In this document: positions 42,017 through 50,503 of the stretch, in pieces
Layout: every line of letters starts with the position of its first letter
Position numbering within the stretch: the first letter of the stretch is position 1
Notes under the pieces: generated by a model
Seen by the model: only the letters and a program-made list of their open reading frames with translations
Databases searched by the model: none
What the model was told of the DNA's origin: nothing
Position numbers and translations under genes: made by a program
Assembly (NCBI RefSeq): GCF_022179525.1
Contig: NZ_BPQX01000028.1
Coordinates: forward strand, 1 to 64,000
Source of the DNA: Methylobacterium persicinum
GTDB taxonomy: Bacteria; Pseudomonadota; Alphaproteobacteria; Rhizobiales; Beijerinckiaceae
Length of the DNA: 64,000 nucleotides
Direction of reading: 5' to 3'

Positions 42017-42722
42017 GGATCTGGTCGGCCACAGCCTTCGCGATGGCCTCCGCCACGGGACGCCCGCCCCGCTCCTGGCCGAGCCGGTCGCGCTCGTCCC
42101 GCTCCGGCAGGACGGCGATCAGGTCGCGGATCTGCGGCCCGAGGGGCTTTTCCGGGTCGAGCACCGCGTGGACCGCGCCGGTGGCGAGCATGTTGTCGAG
42201 GCCCGGCGCAAAGACCGGTGTCGATTTCGCCATCTCCTGCAGCTTCTCCAGGGGCAGCTTGGTGACCCGGGCGACCGAGGGCAGGTCCATCACGCTCGGG
42301 TTGGCGCCGGGCAGGGCGGCGAGCACCCGGGTCGCCAGCGCCGTGGCAATGAAGGCGCCCGCCGCCGAGTGCCCGTAAAGGAGCCCCACCGTCGGGTGCC
42401 CGCGCCGGTCGGCCAGCAGCAGCGCCTTGGCGAGGTGGGCGAGGCATTCGTTGAGGCCGAGCAATTCGTCCCTCCGGCTCATCCGCTGGCTGTCGGAATC
42501 AACCGCCACGAGGATTGGCGCCTTGTCCCCCGCCCGTACCGCGTCGAGGACGTGGCCGGCGAGCGTCAGCGCGCCCTCGACGCCCAGCGGCGCGTCGCCA
42601 TCGACGCCGATGACCCGCAGCCGGCCTCCCTCGAACGGGCCTTCGCCCGCGACGAGCCCATCCGCGACCGTGACGGCATGGCCTTCGGGGAAGAGCGAGG
42701 CCAGGATCTCAGCGAGCGTCAT
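42006..42722 (-). CDS. mdcE: Malonate decarboxylase gamma subunit
   Basis: With MdcD forms the carboxyl-lyase part that decarboxylates malonyl-S-ACP to acetyl-S-ACP. The 238-residue protein has the crotonase-like core (ILVAVDSDSQRMSRRDELLGLNECLAHLAKAL, LLYGHSAAGAFIATALA). The ATG at 42722 is chosen; the longer frame upstream is antisense-like sequence within mdcD. It overlaps mdcD by 14 bp, suggesting coupled translation. Confidence 0.9.
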   Translation of the reverse strand: MTLAEILASLFPEGHAVTVADGLVAGEGPFEGGRLRVIGVDGDAPLGVEGALTLAGHVLDAVRAGDKAPILVAVDSDSQRMSRRDELLGLNECLAHLAKALLLADRRGHPTVGLLYGHSAAGAFIATALATRVLAALPGANPSVMDLPSVARVTKLPLEKLQEMAKSTPVFAPGLDNMLATGAVHAVLDPEKPLGPQIRDLIAVLPERDERDRLGQERGGRPVAEAIAKAVADQIRAG

Positions 42723-43623
42723 GAACCGCCTCCCGTGCCTGCGCGACGGTTTCGTCGAAGGCGCCCGTGTCCATGGCCGGCACCGCATCCGGATCGTTGA
42801 CGCCGAGCTTCGCCCAGATGTCGGTCGCGTCCCGGCATTGGCCGAACCTGTCGATCCGGGCCCGCAGGCGGGCTTGCTCGGCCGTCAGCGTGTCGAGGTC
42901 GAAGGCCGGGGCGTCGGCGATCAGGCGAAGCGCCGCCTCGCGGAAGGCGGAGACCGTGTCCGCGCAGAAGGCGTCGGCGCCGCCGATCAGCCGGCGATGC
43001 TTGCCGCCCATGGTGCGCCAGACCAGCGCCCGGTCCTTCGAGTCGAATTCCTCGGCGCCCTTGTTGGTCTCGATCACCTCCGGCCCGGAGACGGAGATGC
43101 GCCCGCCCTCAGAGACGGCGAGCCGCGAGCAGGTGCCGGCGATCAGCCCACCGCCGCCGAAGCAGCCGGCCCGTCCGCCGATCAGCCCGACCACCGGTAC
43201 GCCGGCCGCCCGCGCGGCGACGATGGCCCGCATCGCCTCGGCGATGGCGGTCTCGCCGGCATTGGCCTCCTGCAGGCGGACGCCGCCGGTATCGAGGAGC
43301 AGCAGCACGGCCGCCGGCTTCACGTCTAAAGCGGCCCGGAGCAGGCCGACGAGCTTGGCCCCGTGAACCTCGCCGAAGGCACCGCCCATGAAGCGACCCT
43401 CCTGGGCGGCGACGAACATGGTCTTGCCGTCGAGGCTGCCGGAGCCGACGACGATGCCGTCATCGAAGGCCCGCGGCAGGTCGAACAGGGGCAGGTGCGG
43501 GCTCATCCGGCGCTCGGCCGGGCCGAGCACTTCCGTGAAGCTGCCGGGGTCCAGCAGGGCGTCGAGGCGCTGGCGGGCGCTGGCCTCGTACCAGCTCAGG
43601 CGGTCGCGGTCGGGTCCGGCCAT
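42709..43623 (-). CDS. mdcD: Malonate decarboxylase beta subunit
   Basis: The carboxyltransferase-like beta subunit, 304 residues. Core stretches are MFVAAQEGRFMGGAFGEVHGAKLVGLL, LLLDTGGVRLQEANAGE and LIGGRAGCFGGGGLIAGTCS, which form the oxyanion region for the malonyl thioester. The ATG at 43623 lies 2 bp after the mdcC stop codon. It is followed by mdcE with overlap. Confidence 0.93.
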   Translation of the reverse strand: MAGPDRDRLSWYEASARQRLDALLDPGSFTEVLGPAERRMSPHLPLFDLPRAFDDGIVVGSGSLDGKTMFVAAQEGRFMGGAFGEVHGAKLVGLLRAALDVKPAAVLLLLDTGGVRLQEANAGETAIAEAMRAIVAARAAGVPVVGLIGGRAGCFGGGGLIAGTCSRLAVSEGGRISVSGPEVIETNKGAEEFDSKDRALVWRTMGGKHRRLIGGADAFCADTVSAFREAALRLIADAPAFDLDTLTAEQARLRARIDRFGQCRDATDIWAKLGVNDPDAVPAMDTGAFDETVAQAREAVHDAR

Positions 43624-43625
43624 GC

Positions 43626-43934
43626 TCACGCCTCCATCAGGCGCGCGCCCTGGAGCAGGCGCAGGGAGACGGTGTCGGGCCGGGCGCCGCCGTCGTTGAT
43701 CGAGATGCGCACGCCCCCCGGCTGGGCGCGGGCGACGAAATCCGCCACCACCGCCTCCCAGACCGGCCCATAGCCGGCGACCGGCGTCTCGATCGCCACC
43801 TCGCAGGCATCCGGCGGCAGCACCCGCTCCAGCAGGATCTCCAGGTTGCCGGAGGCGACGACCCCGGTGATCGCTTGGGGCTTGGTGCCAGGCAGTGGTT
43901 TCGTCGTGGTGTGGCGGAACGTCAGGGATTCCAT
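43626..43934 (-). CDS. mdcC: Malonate decarboxylase delta subunit (acyl carrier)
   Basis: The 102-residue acyl carrier protein. The serine that receives the phosphoribosyl-dephospho-CoA arm is expected at S28 in VVASGNLEILLE, matching the family GSGDLEVLLE. A conserved INDGGARPDTVSLRL stretch lies near the C-terminus. Upstream, where mdcB is usually found, there is only repeat A3. Confidence 0.93.
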   Translation of the reverse strand: MESLTFRHTTTKPLPGTKPQAITGVVASGNLEILLERVLPPDACEVAIETPVAGYGPVWEAVVADFVARAQPGGVRISINDGGARPDTVSLRLLQGARLMEA

Positions 43935-43975
43935 GGTCTGTTCCTAGAAGGCGGCGACTCGATCCCATCAGACCA

Positions 43976-44082
43976 CCTCATCCTGAGGTGCCCGCGGCAG
44001 CGGGCATCGAAGGGGGCCTCCAGACGTCTCGCGGGTCCTGGAGGCCTCCTTCGAGGCCGCTTCGCGGCACCTCAGGATGAGG
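43976..44082. repeat. Palindromic repeat family A, copy A3
   Basis: About 107 bp, CCTCATCCTGAGG to CCTCAGGATGAGG, with GGGGGCCTCCAG and CCTGGAGGCCTCC internal arms. It takes up most of the 181-bp spacer between mdcA and mdcC, inside the operon. Confidence 0.87.
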
Positions 44083-44115
44083 TCGTGGAGGGGAGGACAG
44101 TCATGATGTATCGGC

Positions 44116-45762
44116 TCACCAGTTCCTGAACCGGGCCGGCGGCTCGTAGAGGCCGCCGGACCAATGCACGAGGTCCTTGATCGAACGCGCCGCCAGCAGC
44201 GAGCGGTCGGCGTCCAGGGGCTCGATGCCAAGGTCTTCCGGCCGGCGGATGATCCCCCGGGCGCGCAGTTCCTCGACCTTCGCCCGGTCCCGGCCCCGGC
44301 CGATCTCGGTATAACCCGCCACCCCGCGGATCGCCTGCTCCCGGTCGTCCGCATCGCGGCAGAGGAGGAGGTTGGCGATGCCCTCCTCGGTGACGATGTG
44401 GGTCACGTCGTCGGCGTAGATCATGACCGGCGCCAGCTCGAGGCCGATCTTTTTGGCGAGCTCCATCGCGTCGAGCTTTTCGACGAAGGTCGGGACCAGC
44501 TTGTCGCCGAAGGTCTCGACCAGCTGCACCACAAGCTTGCGCCCGCGCATCAGCGCCGGATCGCCGACGATTTGCGCCTCGCGCCCCGCCTTCATCCACG
44601 GGTCGGAGGGATGGCGGCGGCCATGCGGGTCCGAGCCCATGTTCGGGGCGCCACCGAAGCCCGCCACCCGCGATTGCGTCACCGTCGAGGAATGACCCAT
44701 CAGGTCGATCTGGAGCGTCGCGCCGATGAACATATCGCAGGCGTAGAGGCCCGCCGTCTGGCACAGCGCCCGGTTCGAGCGCAGCGATCCGTCCGCCCCG
44801 GTGAAGAACACGTCCGGCCGCTCGCGGATGTAGCGGTCCATGCCGACTTCCGAGCCGAAGCAGTGGACTTGGCGGACCCAGCCGGATTCGATGGCCGGGA
44901 TCAGGGTCGGGTGCGGGTTCAGGGCGAAGTGGGTGGCGATCTCACCCTTCAGCCCGAGTTTCTCGCCGTAGGTCGGCAGCAGCAACTCGATGGCCGCCGT
45001 GCCGAATCCGATGCCGTGGTTGAGCCGGCGCACGCCGTATTCCGCGTAGATACCCTTGATCGCCATCATGGCGATCAGGATCTGCGTCTCGGTCATCGCC
45101 GCCGGGTCGCGGGTGAACAGCGGCTCCACGAAGAACGGCGTGTCCGCCTCGACCACGAAATCCACCCGGTCGCCGGGGATATCGACCCGGGGCACCTTGT
45201 CGACGATCTCGTTGACCTGCGCGACGACGACGCCGTTCTTGAAGTGCGTCGCCTCCACGATGGTCGGCGTGTCCTCGGTGTTCGGCCCCGTGTAGAGGTT
45301 GCCCTCCCGGTCGGCCGAGACGCCCGCGATCAGCGCCACATGCGGCGTCAGGTCGATGAAGTAGCGGGCGAACAGTTCGAGGTAGGTGTGGACTGCCCCG
45401 AGCTTGATCTGGCCGCCATACAGCATTTTGGCGACCCGGGCGCCCTGCGGACCCGAATAGGAATAGTCGAGCCGCTCGGCGATGCCGGTCTCGAACACGT
45501 CGAGATGCTCAGGCAGGACGATGCCCGACTGCACCATGTGCAGGCCGTGGACCTTGCCTGGGTCGCACTGGCTCAGCGCCCGGGCGAGGCAATCCGCCTG
45601 CTTCTGATTGTCGCCTTCGAGGCAGACCCGATCGCCCGGCTTCAGCACCGCTTCCAGCAGCGCCACCGCGTCGCCCGCCGGCACGACCTTCCCGTTCGCG
45701 TGCGCCCGCCCCGCCTCGATGCGCGCGTCGCGGGCCTTCCTCTCCCCGCGCCAGTCGGCCAT
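44116..45762 (-). CDS. mdcA: Malonate decarboxylase alpha subunit (acetyl-S-ACP:malonate ACP transferase)
   Basis: Exchanges acetyl for malonate on the carrier. The 548-residue protein has the CoA-transferase-type fold: GDRVCLEGDNQKQADCLARAL near 42-62, LRRLNHGIGFGTAAIELLLPTYG, GGAPNMGSDPHGRRHPS and GRKLVVQLVETFGDK. It is the first gene of the minus-strand mdc operon and is divergent from madLM across a 216-bp region holding a palindromic operator. Confidence 0.95.
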   Translation of the reverse strand: MADWRGERKARDARIEAGRAHANGKVVPAGDAVALLEAVLKPGDRVCLEGDNQKQADCLARALSQCDPGKVHGLHMVQSGIVLPEHLDVFETGIAERLDYSYSGPQGARVAKMLYGGQIKLGAVHTYLELFARYFIDLTPHVALIAGVSADREGNLYTGPNTEDTPTIVEATHFKNGVVVAQVNEIVDKVPRVDIPGDRVDFVVEADTPFFVEPLFTRDPAAMTETQILIAMMAIKGIYAEYGVRRLNHGIGFGTAAIELLLPTYGEKLGLKGEIATHFALNPHPTLIPAIESGWVRQVHCFGSEVGMDRYIRERPDVFFTGADGSLRSNRALCQTAGLYACDMFIGATLQIDLMGHSSTVTQSRVAGFGGAPNMGSDPHGRRHPSDPWMKAGREAQIVGDPALMRGRKLVVQLVETFGDKLVPTFVEKLDAMELAKKIGLELAPVMIYADDVTHIVTEEGIANLLLCRDADDREQAIRGVAGYTEIGRGRDRAKVEELRARGIIRRPEDLGIEPLDADRSLLAARSIKDLVHWSGGLYEPPARFRNW

Positions 45763-45835
45763 CGTCCGTCTCCCTTGTATGCGCTTGATAGACTAGCGGC
45801 CCTCAACGGATTTTCAAACCGGTCGTTGTCACTTT

Positions 45836-45847
45836 TTCGTATACGAA
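45836..45847. promoter_or_regulatory. TTCGTATACGAA palindrome between mdcA and madL
   Basis: A perfect 12-bp palindrome in the divergent promoter region. It shares the GTATAC core and half-site layout of operators bound by GntR/FadR-type malonate regulators; the Acinetobacter MdcY site is, as I recall, ATTGTATACAAT. The GntR gene at 47358 is the obvious candidate to bind it. Confidence 0.65.
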
Positions 45848-45978
45848 GTTGCGGACGACGCACAATCCTGCATACTCGTCGGCAACAAGGGCAACAGCCA
45901 CGGAAGGAAACGCGCCATGCCGGAAGAGGCAGAATTCGCCTGCACTCCGCCCACGCCGAAGTGCGGGAGGGCCGGGCG

Positions 45979-46440
45979 ATGATCGTCCTGGGAGTTGGCC
46001 TCCTCGCCACCTGCACGCTGATCGGCGTCTATCTCGGCGACCTCCTCGGCATCGCGCTGGGGGTGAAGGCGAATGTCGGCGGCGTCGGCATCGCCATGAT
46101 CCTGCTCATCGCCGCTCGCGTCTGGCTCGACCGGCGGGGGCGCCTGTCCAAGGGCGTGAAGTTCGGCGTTGAGTTCTGGGCTGGGATGTACATCCCGATC
46201 GTGGTCGCCATGGCGGCGCAGCAGAACGTGGTGGCGGCGCTGACCGGCGGTCCCATCGTGATCATCGCCGCGGTCGGCTCCCTGGTCCTGTGTTTCGGTG
46301 CCGTCGCGATCCTCAGCCGCTTCGGCGGGCGGAGTGCGCTTGGCCCGGAGGCGGCCCATGCCGGCTCGGTCATTGAGGGCGAGGCCGACGACATCGCGGC
46401 GGCGCCCGTAGGCCACAACACCGCGCGGCGGGAGGGCTGA
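45979..46440 (+). CDS. madL: Malonate/sodium symporter subunit MadL
   Basis: A 153-residue membrane protein with four hydrophobic segments, first subunit of the two-part MadLM malonate importer. Recognisable stretches are GVYLGDLLGIALGVKANVGGVGIAMILLI and GMYIPIVVAMAAQQNVVAAL. A charged tail of about 35 residues follows. The ATG at 45979 is used; the frame upstream is antisense to mdcA. madM follows after 5 bp. Confidence 0.9.
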   Translation: MIVLGVGLLATCTLIGVYLGDLLGIALGVKANVGGVGIAMILLIAARVWLDRRGRLSKGVKFGVEFWAGMYIPIVVAMAAQQNVVAALTGGPIVIIAAVGSLVLCFGAVAILSRFGGRSALGPEAAHAGSVIEGEADDIAAAPVGHNTARREG

Positions 46441-46445
46441 GGCCG

Positions 46446-47222
46446 ATGCTTCACGATATCTGGCACGGCATCGAGCATGTCTTCATCGAGCAGAGCCTGG
46501 TCGCGGCCTTCGCCGTGGTGGGCGGGTTGATCCTGGTCTCGAACCTGGCGGCGAAACGCCTGACCAACGGCCGGGTTCACGGCTCGGCCATCGCCATCGT
46601 GCTCGGGCTGGTGCTCGCCTATTTCGGCGGGCTCTATACGGGCGGCAAGAAGGGCGTGGCCGACATCCCGGCACTGGCCGGAATCGGCCTGATGGGCGGG
46701 GCGATGCTGCGGGACTTCGCCATCGTCGCCACCGCCTTCGAGGTGGACGTGATCGAGGCCCGCCGGGCGGGGCTGCTGGGCGTGCTGGCCCTGGCGCTGG
46801 GCACGATCCTGCCGTTCATCGTCGGGACGCTGACGGCGGTGGCCTTCGGCTACCATGACGCGGTGTCGATCACGACCATCGGCGCCGGGGCGATCACCTA
46901 TATCGTCGGCCCGGTAACGGGGGCGGCCATCGGCGCCGACTCTACGGTGATGGCGCTGTCCATCGCCACGGGCGTCACCAAGGCGGTCATGGTGATGGTG
47001 GGGACGCCGCTGGTGGCCAAGCTGATCGGGCTCGACAATCCCCGCTCGGCGATGGCCTATGGCGGCCTGATGGGAACGGTGAGCGGCGTCGCCGGGGGGC
47101 TCGCGGCCACGGATCCGAAGCTCGTGCCTTACGGCGCCCTGACCGCGACGTTCCACACCGGCATCGGCTGCCTCGTGGGGCCGTCGATCTTCTTCCTGAC
47201 GGTGCGGGCGCTGGTCGGGTAG
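46446..47222 (+). CDS. madM: Malonate/sodium symporter subunit MadM
   Basis: A 258-residue membrane protein with about seven hydrophobic segments, partner of MadL. It includes LGLVLAYFGGLYTGGKKGVADIPALAGIGLMGGAMLRDFAIVATAFEVD and YIVGPVTGAAIGADSTVMALSIATGVTKA, both typical of MadM. Together the two proteins import malonate, probably with sodium ions, for the mdc enzymes. The operon with madL is followed by repeat B7. Confidence 0.93.
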   Translation: MLHDIWHGIEHVFIEQSLVAAFAVVGGLILVSNLAAKRLTNGRVHGSAIAIVLGLVLAYFGGLYTGGKKGVADIPALAGIGLMGGAMLRDFAIVATAFEVDVIEARRAGLLGVLALALGTILPFIVGTLTAVAFGYHDAVSITTIGAGAITYIVGPVTGAAIGADSTVMALSIATGVTKAVMVMVGTPLVAKLIGLDNPRSAMAYGGLMGTVSGVAGGLAATDPKLVPYGALTATFHTGIGCLVGPSIFFLTVRALVG

Positions 47223-47236
47223 AGCAACGTGGCTCC

Positions 47237-47330
47237 GTCATGGCGAGCGGAGGGATGCAAACCGGGGATGCGCTCCGTTCGTCGGACGGCGCGCCGACCC
47301 TGGATTGCTTCGCTGCGATCGCAATGACGG
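47237..47330. repeat. Repeat family B, copy B7
   Basis: About 94 bp starting 14 bp after the madM stop codon. Left arm CCGTCATGGCGAGCGGAG is partly degraded; right arm CCCTGGATTGCTTCGCTGCG...CAATGACG is well preserved. Confidence 0.8.
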
Positions 47331-47357
47331 CGAGGGTACGACAGTGGGGTGCTGGGC

Positions 47358-48038
47358 ATGGATGCTGTCGATGGGATAGGAGGGGCCGAGCGGGGGCTCC
47401 TATCGGAGCGGATCCGCAACGCGCTGACCGATGCCATCGCGGCGGGCGATTTCGCCGCCGGCACGACCCTCGACGAGCAGGTGCTGGCCGATCGCTACGG
47501 TGCGTCGCGCACCCCCGTCCGGGAAGCCCTGCGCCAGCTCGCGGCGTCGGGGCTCGTGGAGATCCGCCCCCGCCGGGGCGTGGTGGTGGCGCAGCTCACC
47601 CCGCAGCGGATCGGCGACATGTTCGAGACCTCCGCCGAGGTGGAGGCCCTGTGCGCCCGCCTCGCCACCTACCGGATGACGCCCCTGGAACGGGGGGCGC
47701 TGATCGACCTCCACGATCAGTCGGCCCAGGCGGTGGCGGCGGGGGATGTCGACGCCTACGACCACCTCAACCGCGCCTTCCATGAGGCGCTCTATGCCGG
47801 CACCCATAACGGCTTCCTGGCCGAACAAGCGCTCGCCCTGAGGGAGCGCCTCGCGGCCTTCCGGCGGACGCAACTCCGGCAGGGGGACCGGATCCACCGC
47901 TCCCGTGATGAGCACGGCGAGATCCTGGCGGCCCTGTCCGAGGGCGACGGCGAGGCCGCCGCCCGGCGGATGCGCGCCCACATGCTCCGCGCCGCCGCGG
48001 CGCTGGGGCGCTACATCGCCGGGCCGGGGATGGGCTGA
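47358..48038 (+). CDS. GntR/FadR-type transcriptional regulator
   Basis: A 226-residue regulator. The winged helix spans about 15-80 with QVLADRYGASRTPVREALRQLAASGLVEIRPRRGVVV, and the C-terminal FCD domain has FETSAEVEALCARLA, AFHEALYAGTHNGFL and SRDEHGEILAALSEGD with the histidines that often bind metal and a small carboxylate. Its position beside madLM and mdc points to malonate control (MdcY-like role); this is inference. An in-frame ATG at 47349 is also possible. Confidence 0.85.
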   Translation: MDAVDGIGGAERGLLSERIRNALTDAIAAGDFAAGTTLDEQVLADRYGASRTPVREALRQLAASGLVEIRPRRGVVVAQLTPQRIGDMFETSAEVEALCARLATYRMTPLERGALIDLHDQSAQAVAAGDVDAYDHLNRAFHEALYAGTHNGFLAEQALALRERLAAFRRTQLRQGDRIHRSRDEHGEILAALSEGDGEAAARRMRAHMLRAAAALGRYIAGPGMG

Positions 48039-48057
48039 GGGCGGTTCTCGTAGACCG

Positions 48058-48195
48058 CCGTCATTGTGAGCACACCGTCGCCATTGCGAGCGGAGCGAAG
48101 CAATCCAGCAGCGCCACGGTCTGAGGCGTCCCGCTTCCCTGGGTTGCTTTCCTCCGCTCGCAATGACGGTGAAGCGCACGCAATGACGGTGAAGC
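48058..48195. repeat. Repeat family B, copy B8 with partial duplications
   Basis: A family B element (about 48076-48168) between the converging GntR gene and zapA. At the left, CGTCATTGTGAGCAC repeats the arm start; at the right, CGCAATGACGGTGAAGCG occurs twice (48159-48176 and 48179-48196). The extra pieces look like slippage or nested insertion. Confidence 0.75.
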
Positions 48196-48223
48196 GGCGG
48201 AGGCGTGGCCCGCCCTACTCCCG

Positions 48224-48631
48224 TCAGCCGATCCCCTCCCCATCGCCCGGCCGTGCGAGGGAGGCGCTGCCCGGCGGGGCGGCCAGGGCGTCGGCGAGGC
48301 GGGCGATCCGGCCGGCGGCGCTGACGATCCCTTCGGCTGCCCGCGCAGCGGCCTCGTCCCGCGCGCTTTCCGCGGCAGCGACGACGGAGCGGGACTCGGC
48401 CACCTCTGCTTCCAGGGCGGCGAACCGCTTGCGCAGGTCGGCCAGCTCGTCGGCTATCGTCAGTGCGGCCATCACGTGGAGCCGCATATCGCCGATCTCG
48501 CCGAAGCTCGTCCGCATCTGCGCGATGCGGTCACTGAAGTCGGCGCTCAGGGCGGTGAGATGCGCCTCCTCGTCCTTGCCGCAGGACATGCGGTAGGTCT
48601 TGCTGTCGATGGTGACGGTGATGATCGGCAT
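48224..48631 (-). CDS. zapA: Cell division protein ZapA
   Basis: A 135-residue ZapA-type protein that bundles FtsZ filaments. The N-terminal domain shows MPIITVTIDSKTYRMSCGKDEEAHLTAL, typical of the family, followed by a long helix (about 55-105) for dimerisation. The ATG at 48631 is used. DUF4164 follows upstream on the same strand, an arrangement common in Rhizobiales. The C-terminal 30 residues are not conserved. Confidence 0.9.
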   Translation of the reverse strand: MPIITVTIDSKTYRMSCGKDEEAHLTALSADFSDRIAQMRTSFGEIGDMRLHVMAALTIADELADLRKRFAALEAEVAESRSVVAAAESARDEAAARAAEGIVSAAGRIARLADALAAPPGSASLARPGDGEGIG

Positions 48632-48635
48632 CCGG

Positions 48636-48932
48636 TCAGTGCCTCTCCAGGACGCCCGCGACGGCGGCGATCGCCCGGTCAAGCCGGCCTCCGACCTCGC
48701 CCGACGTGGCCTCCACCTGGGCAAGGCGGGCGCTGGCCGCGTCGAGGGCGGCGGCGAGGCGGCTCCGGTCCTCCCCCAGAAGGGTGAGTTCGGCATCCCT
48801 GTCGTCCGGGGCGGCCTCCGCTTCCAGCCGGCGGGTCACGGCGGCTTCGAGGCGCGACAGGGTCACGTCGAGGTGGTGCAGGGCGTCAGTCACGGGGTCC
48901 CGCTCGGGCGCGTCGTCGGGCGGCATCGTCAT
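48636..48932 (-). CDS. DUF4164 coiled-coil protein
   Basis: A 98-residue, almost fully helical protein with a heptad-like pattern (DALHHLDVTLSRLEAAVTRRLEAE...RLDRAIAAVAGVLE). It resembles DUF4164, found next to zapA in Rhizobiales; function unknown, cell-division context by association only. The ATG at 48932 is chosen because homologues begin close to it; ATG 48956 is a possible longer start. Its stop lies 4 bp before the zapA ATG, so the two are probably co-translated. Confidence 0.7.
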   Translation of the reverse strand: MTMPPDDAPERDPVTDALHHLDVTLSRLEAAVTRRLEAEAAPDDRDAELTLLGEDRSRLAAALDAASARLAQVEATSGEVGGRLDRAIAAVAGVLERH

Positions 48933-49143
48933 CGCGTATTTCGCATCCTGGAACATGTCTCGCCGCGCGGGACGCGGTGCGGCGCCGCGAGCCTCGCAGC
49001 CTTCGGCCGGTGCCGCCGGCCCGTTGCGCCGTACCTGGGCCGGACCGTGCAACAAGTTTCGATCGGATTATCGGCGATTTCCAGGGAAAAAGCCGTTCCG
49101 AGGACTCTATGCACTTTGCCTCGCGTTGAATTCGCCGAAGTTC

Positions 49144-49203
49144 GTGACAACTCATGGTTTGTCACTTGCGCGCGTTTGACAGGCAGGGGCGCCATGCTAG
49201 ACA
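49144..49203 (+). promoter_or_regulatory. Inverted repeat and sigma-70-like promoter upstream of gap
   Basis: GTGACAA (49144-49150) and TTGTCAC (49159-49165) form a 7-bp dyad with an 8-bp centre, an operator-like site. Ten bases on, TTTGAC (49175-49180), 17 bp and TAGACA (49198-49203) resemble a housekeeping promoter. It is about 270 bp from the gap start codon, giving a long leader if it is used. Confidence 0.45.
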
Positions 49204-49475
49204 GCCGCGCGTTCCCAAAGTGGTTCACCGAGCCGTCGCCTGACAAGCCCGTGACCGCCCCGATCCTTCGCCCGCCCAAGGCGGTCGGCCCGGTGTCGTG
49301 GCAGCCTCGTGGAGGTGGCGGGATACCGGTTCATGGCCGGTTCAAGCCCGATCTCTCAAGGGCTGTCCCGCCCAAGGCCCGGAGGCAGGTTCGGGGCGCG
49401 GGCGCCGGGGGGCACCAGGCTGGGGCCACCGCCGAGTGGGCGGCAGGCCGGCATCAGGAAGGATCAATGCCGTGA
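49194..49475 (+). CDS. Possible 93-residue protein upstream of gap
   Basis: Frame of 93 residues, proline- and arginine-rich, starting [20 protein letters not shown]. The first 36 codons end in G or C in about 90 percent of cases, as real genes here do; the second half does not. Its TGA overlaps the GTG of gap (GTGA). The ATG lies inside the promoter-like element, so either that element or this start is wrong; a GTG at 49251 would also serve. Not recognised. Confidence 0.35.
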   Translation: MLDSRAFPKWFTEPSPDKPVTAPILRPPKAVGPVSWQPRGGGGIPVHGRFKPDLSRAVPPKARRQVRGAGAGGHQAGATAEWAAGRHQEGSMP

Positions 49476-50476
49476 CGAAGGTTGCCATCAACGGGTTCGG
49501 ACGTATCGGCCGCAATGTGCTGCGGGCCATCGCCGAGGCCGGCCGCAAGGATATCGAGGTCGTGGCGATCAACGATCTCGGCCCGGTCGAGACCAACGCG
49601 CACCTGCTCCGCTTCGATTCCGTGCACGGCCGGTTCCCGGGTGAGGTCTCCGTCGATGGCGAGTTTCTCGTGGTGGACGGCCGCCGCATCAAGGTGACTG
49701 CGGTCCGCAACCCCGCCGAGCTGCCCCACCGCGACCTCGGCGTCGACATCGCCCTCGAATGCACCGGCATCTTCACGTCGAAGGACAAGGCGAAGGCCCA
49801 TCTCGACGCCGGCGCCAAGCGCGTCCTCGTCTCGGCCCCCGCCGACGGTGCCGACCTGACGGTGGTCTACGGCGTCAACCATGACAAGCTCCAGGCCGAC
49901 CACCTCGTCGTGTCGAACGCGTCCTGCACCACCAACTGCCTCGCGCCGGTCGCGAAGGTGCTGAACGAGGCCGTGGGCATCGAGCGCGGCTTCATGACCA
50001 CGATCCACTCCTACACCAACGACCAGCCCTCGCTGGACCAGATGCACAAGGACCTCTACCGGGCCCGCGCCGCATCGCTCTCGATGATCCCGACCACGAC
50101 CGGTGCCGCCAAGGCGGTGGGCCTCGTGTTGCCGGAGCTGAAGGGCAAGCTCGACGGGACCTCGATCCGCGTGCCAACCCCGAACGTCTCGGCGGTGGAC
50201 CTCGTCTTCACGGCCAAGCGCGAGACCTCGGTCCAGGAGATCAACGACGCGATCAAGGCCGCCGCAGCGGGCCCGCTCAAGGGCGTGCTCGGCGTCACCG
50301 ACCGGCCGAACGTCTCGATCGACTTCAACCACGACCCCCATTCCTCGACCTTCCACCTGGACCAGACCAAGGTGATGGACGGGACCTTCGTGCGCATCCT
50401 GGCGTGGTACGACAACGAGTGGGGCTTCTCGAACCGCATGGCCGACACGGCCGTCGCGATGGCCAAGCTGCTCTGA
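49472..50476 (+). CDS. gap: Glyceraldehyde-3-phosphate dehydrogenase
   Basis: A 334-residue type I GAPDH converting glyceraldehyde-3-phosphate, phosphate and NAD to 1,3-bisphosphoglycerate, the substrate of the PGK encoded downstream. NAD motif [14 protein letters not shown] is at 6-19, the catalytic cysteine C152 in [12 protein letters not shown], and [11 protein letters not shown] at the C-terminus. The GTG at 49472 follows an AGGAAGGA site. A strong terminator follows the gene. Confidence 0.96.
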   Translation: MTKVAINGFGRIGRNVLRAIAEAGRKDIEVVAINDLGPVETNAHLLRFDSVHGRFPGEVSVDGEFLVVDGRRIKVTAVRNPAELPHRDLGVDIALECTGIFTSKDKAKAHLDAGAKRVLVSAPADGADLTVVYGVNHDKLQADHLVVSNASCTTNCLAPVAKVLNEAVGIERGFMTTIHSYTNDQPSLDQMHKDLYRARAASLSMIPTTTGAAKAVGLVLPELKGKLDGTSIRVPTPNVSAVDLVFTAKRETSVQEINDAIKAAAAGPLKGVLGVTDRPNVSIDFNHDPHSSTFHLDQTKVMDGTFVRILAWYDNEWGFSNRMADTAVAMAKLL

Positions 50477-50503
50477 TCGGGTCGGCCTGATCGTGTGCGA
50501 AAC

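Noticed and set aside
43977-44085. Degenerate mdcB remnant in the mdcA-mdcC spacer
   Set aside because: The spacer sequence is accounted for by repeat A3; no stretch resembling MdcB could be read in any frame.
44164-45978. Long in-frame extension upstream of madL
   Set aside because: The first 605 codons are antisense to mdcA and lack family similarity; madL proper begins at the ATG at 45979.
48039-48223. 6S RNA gene next to zapA, as in many proteobacteria
   Set aside because: The 185-bp gap is filled by repeat B8; no 6S-like bulged hairpin outside the repeat was seen.
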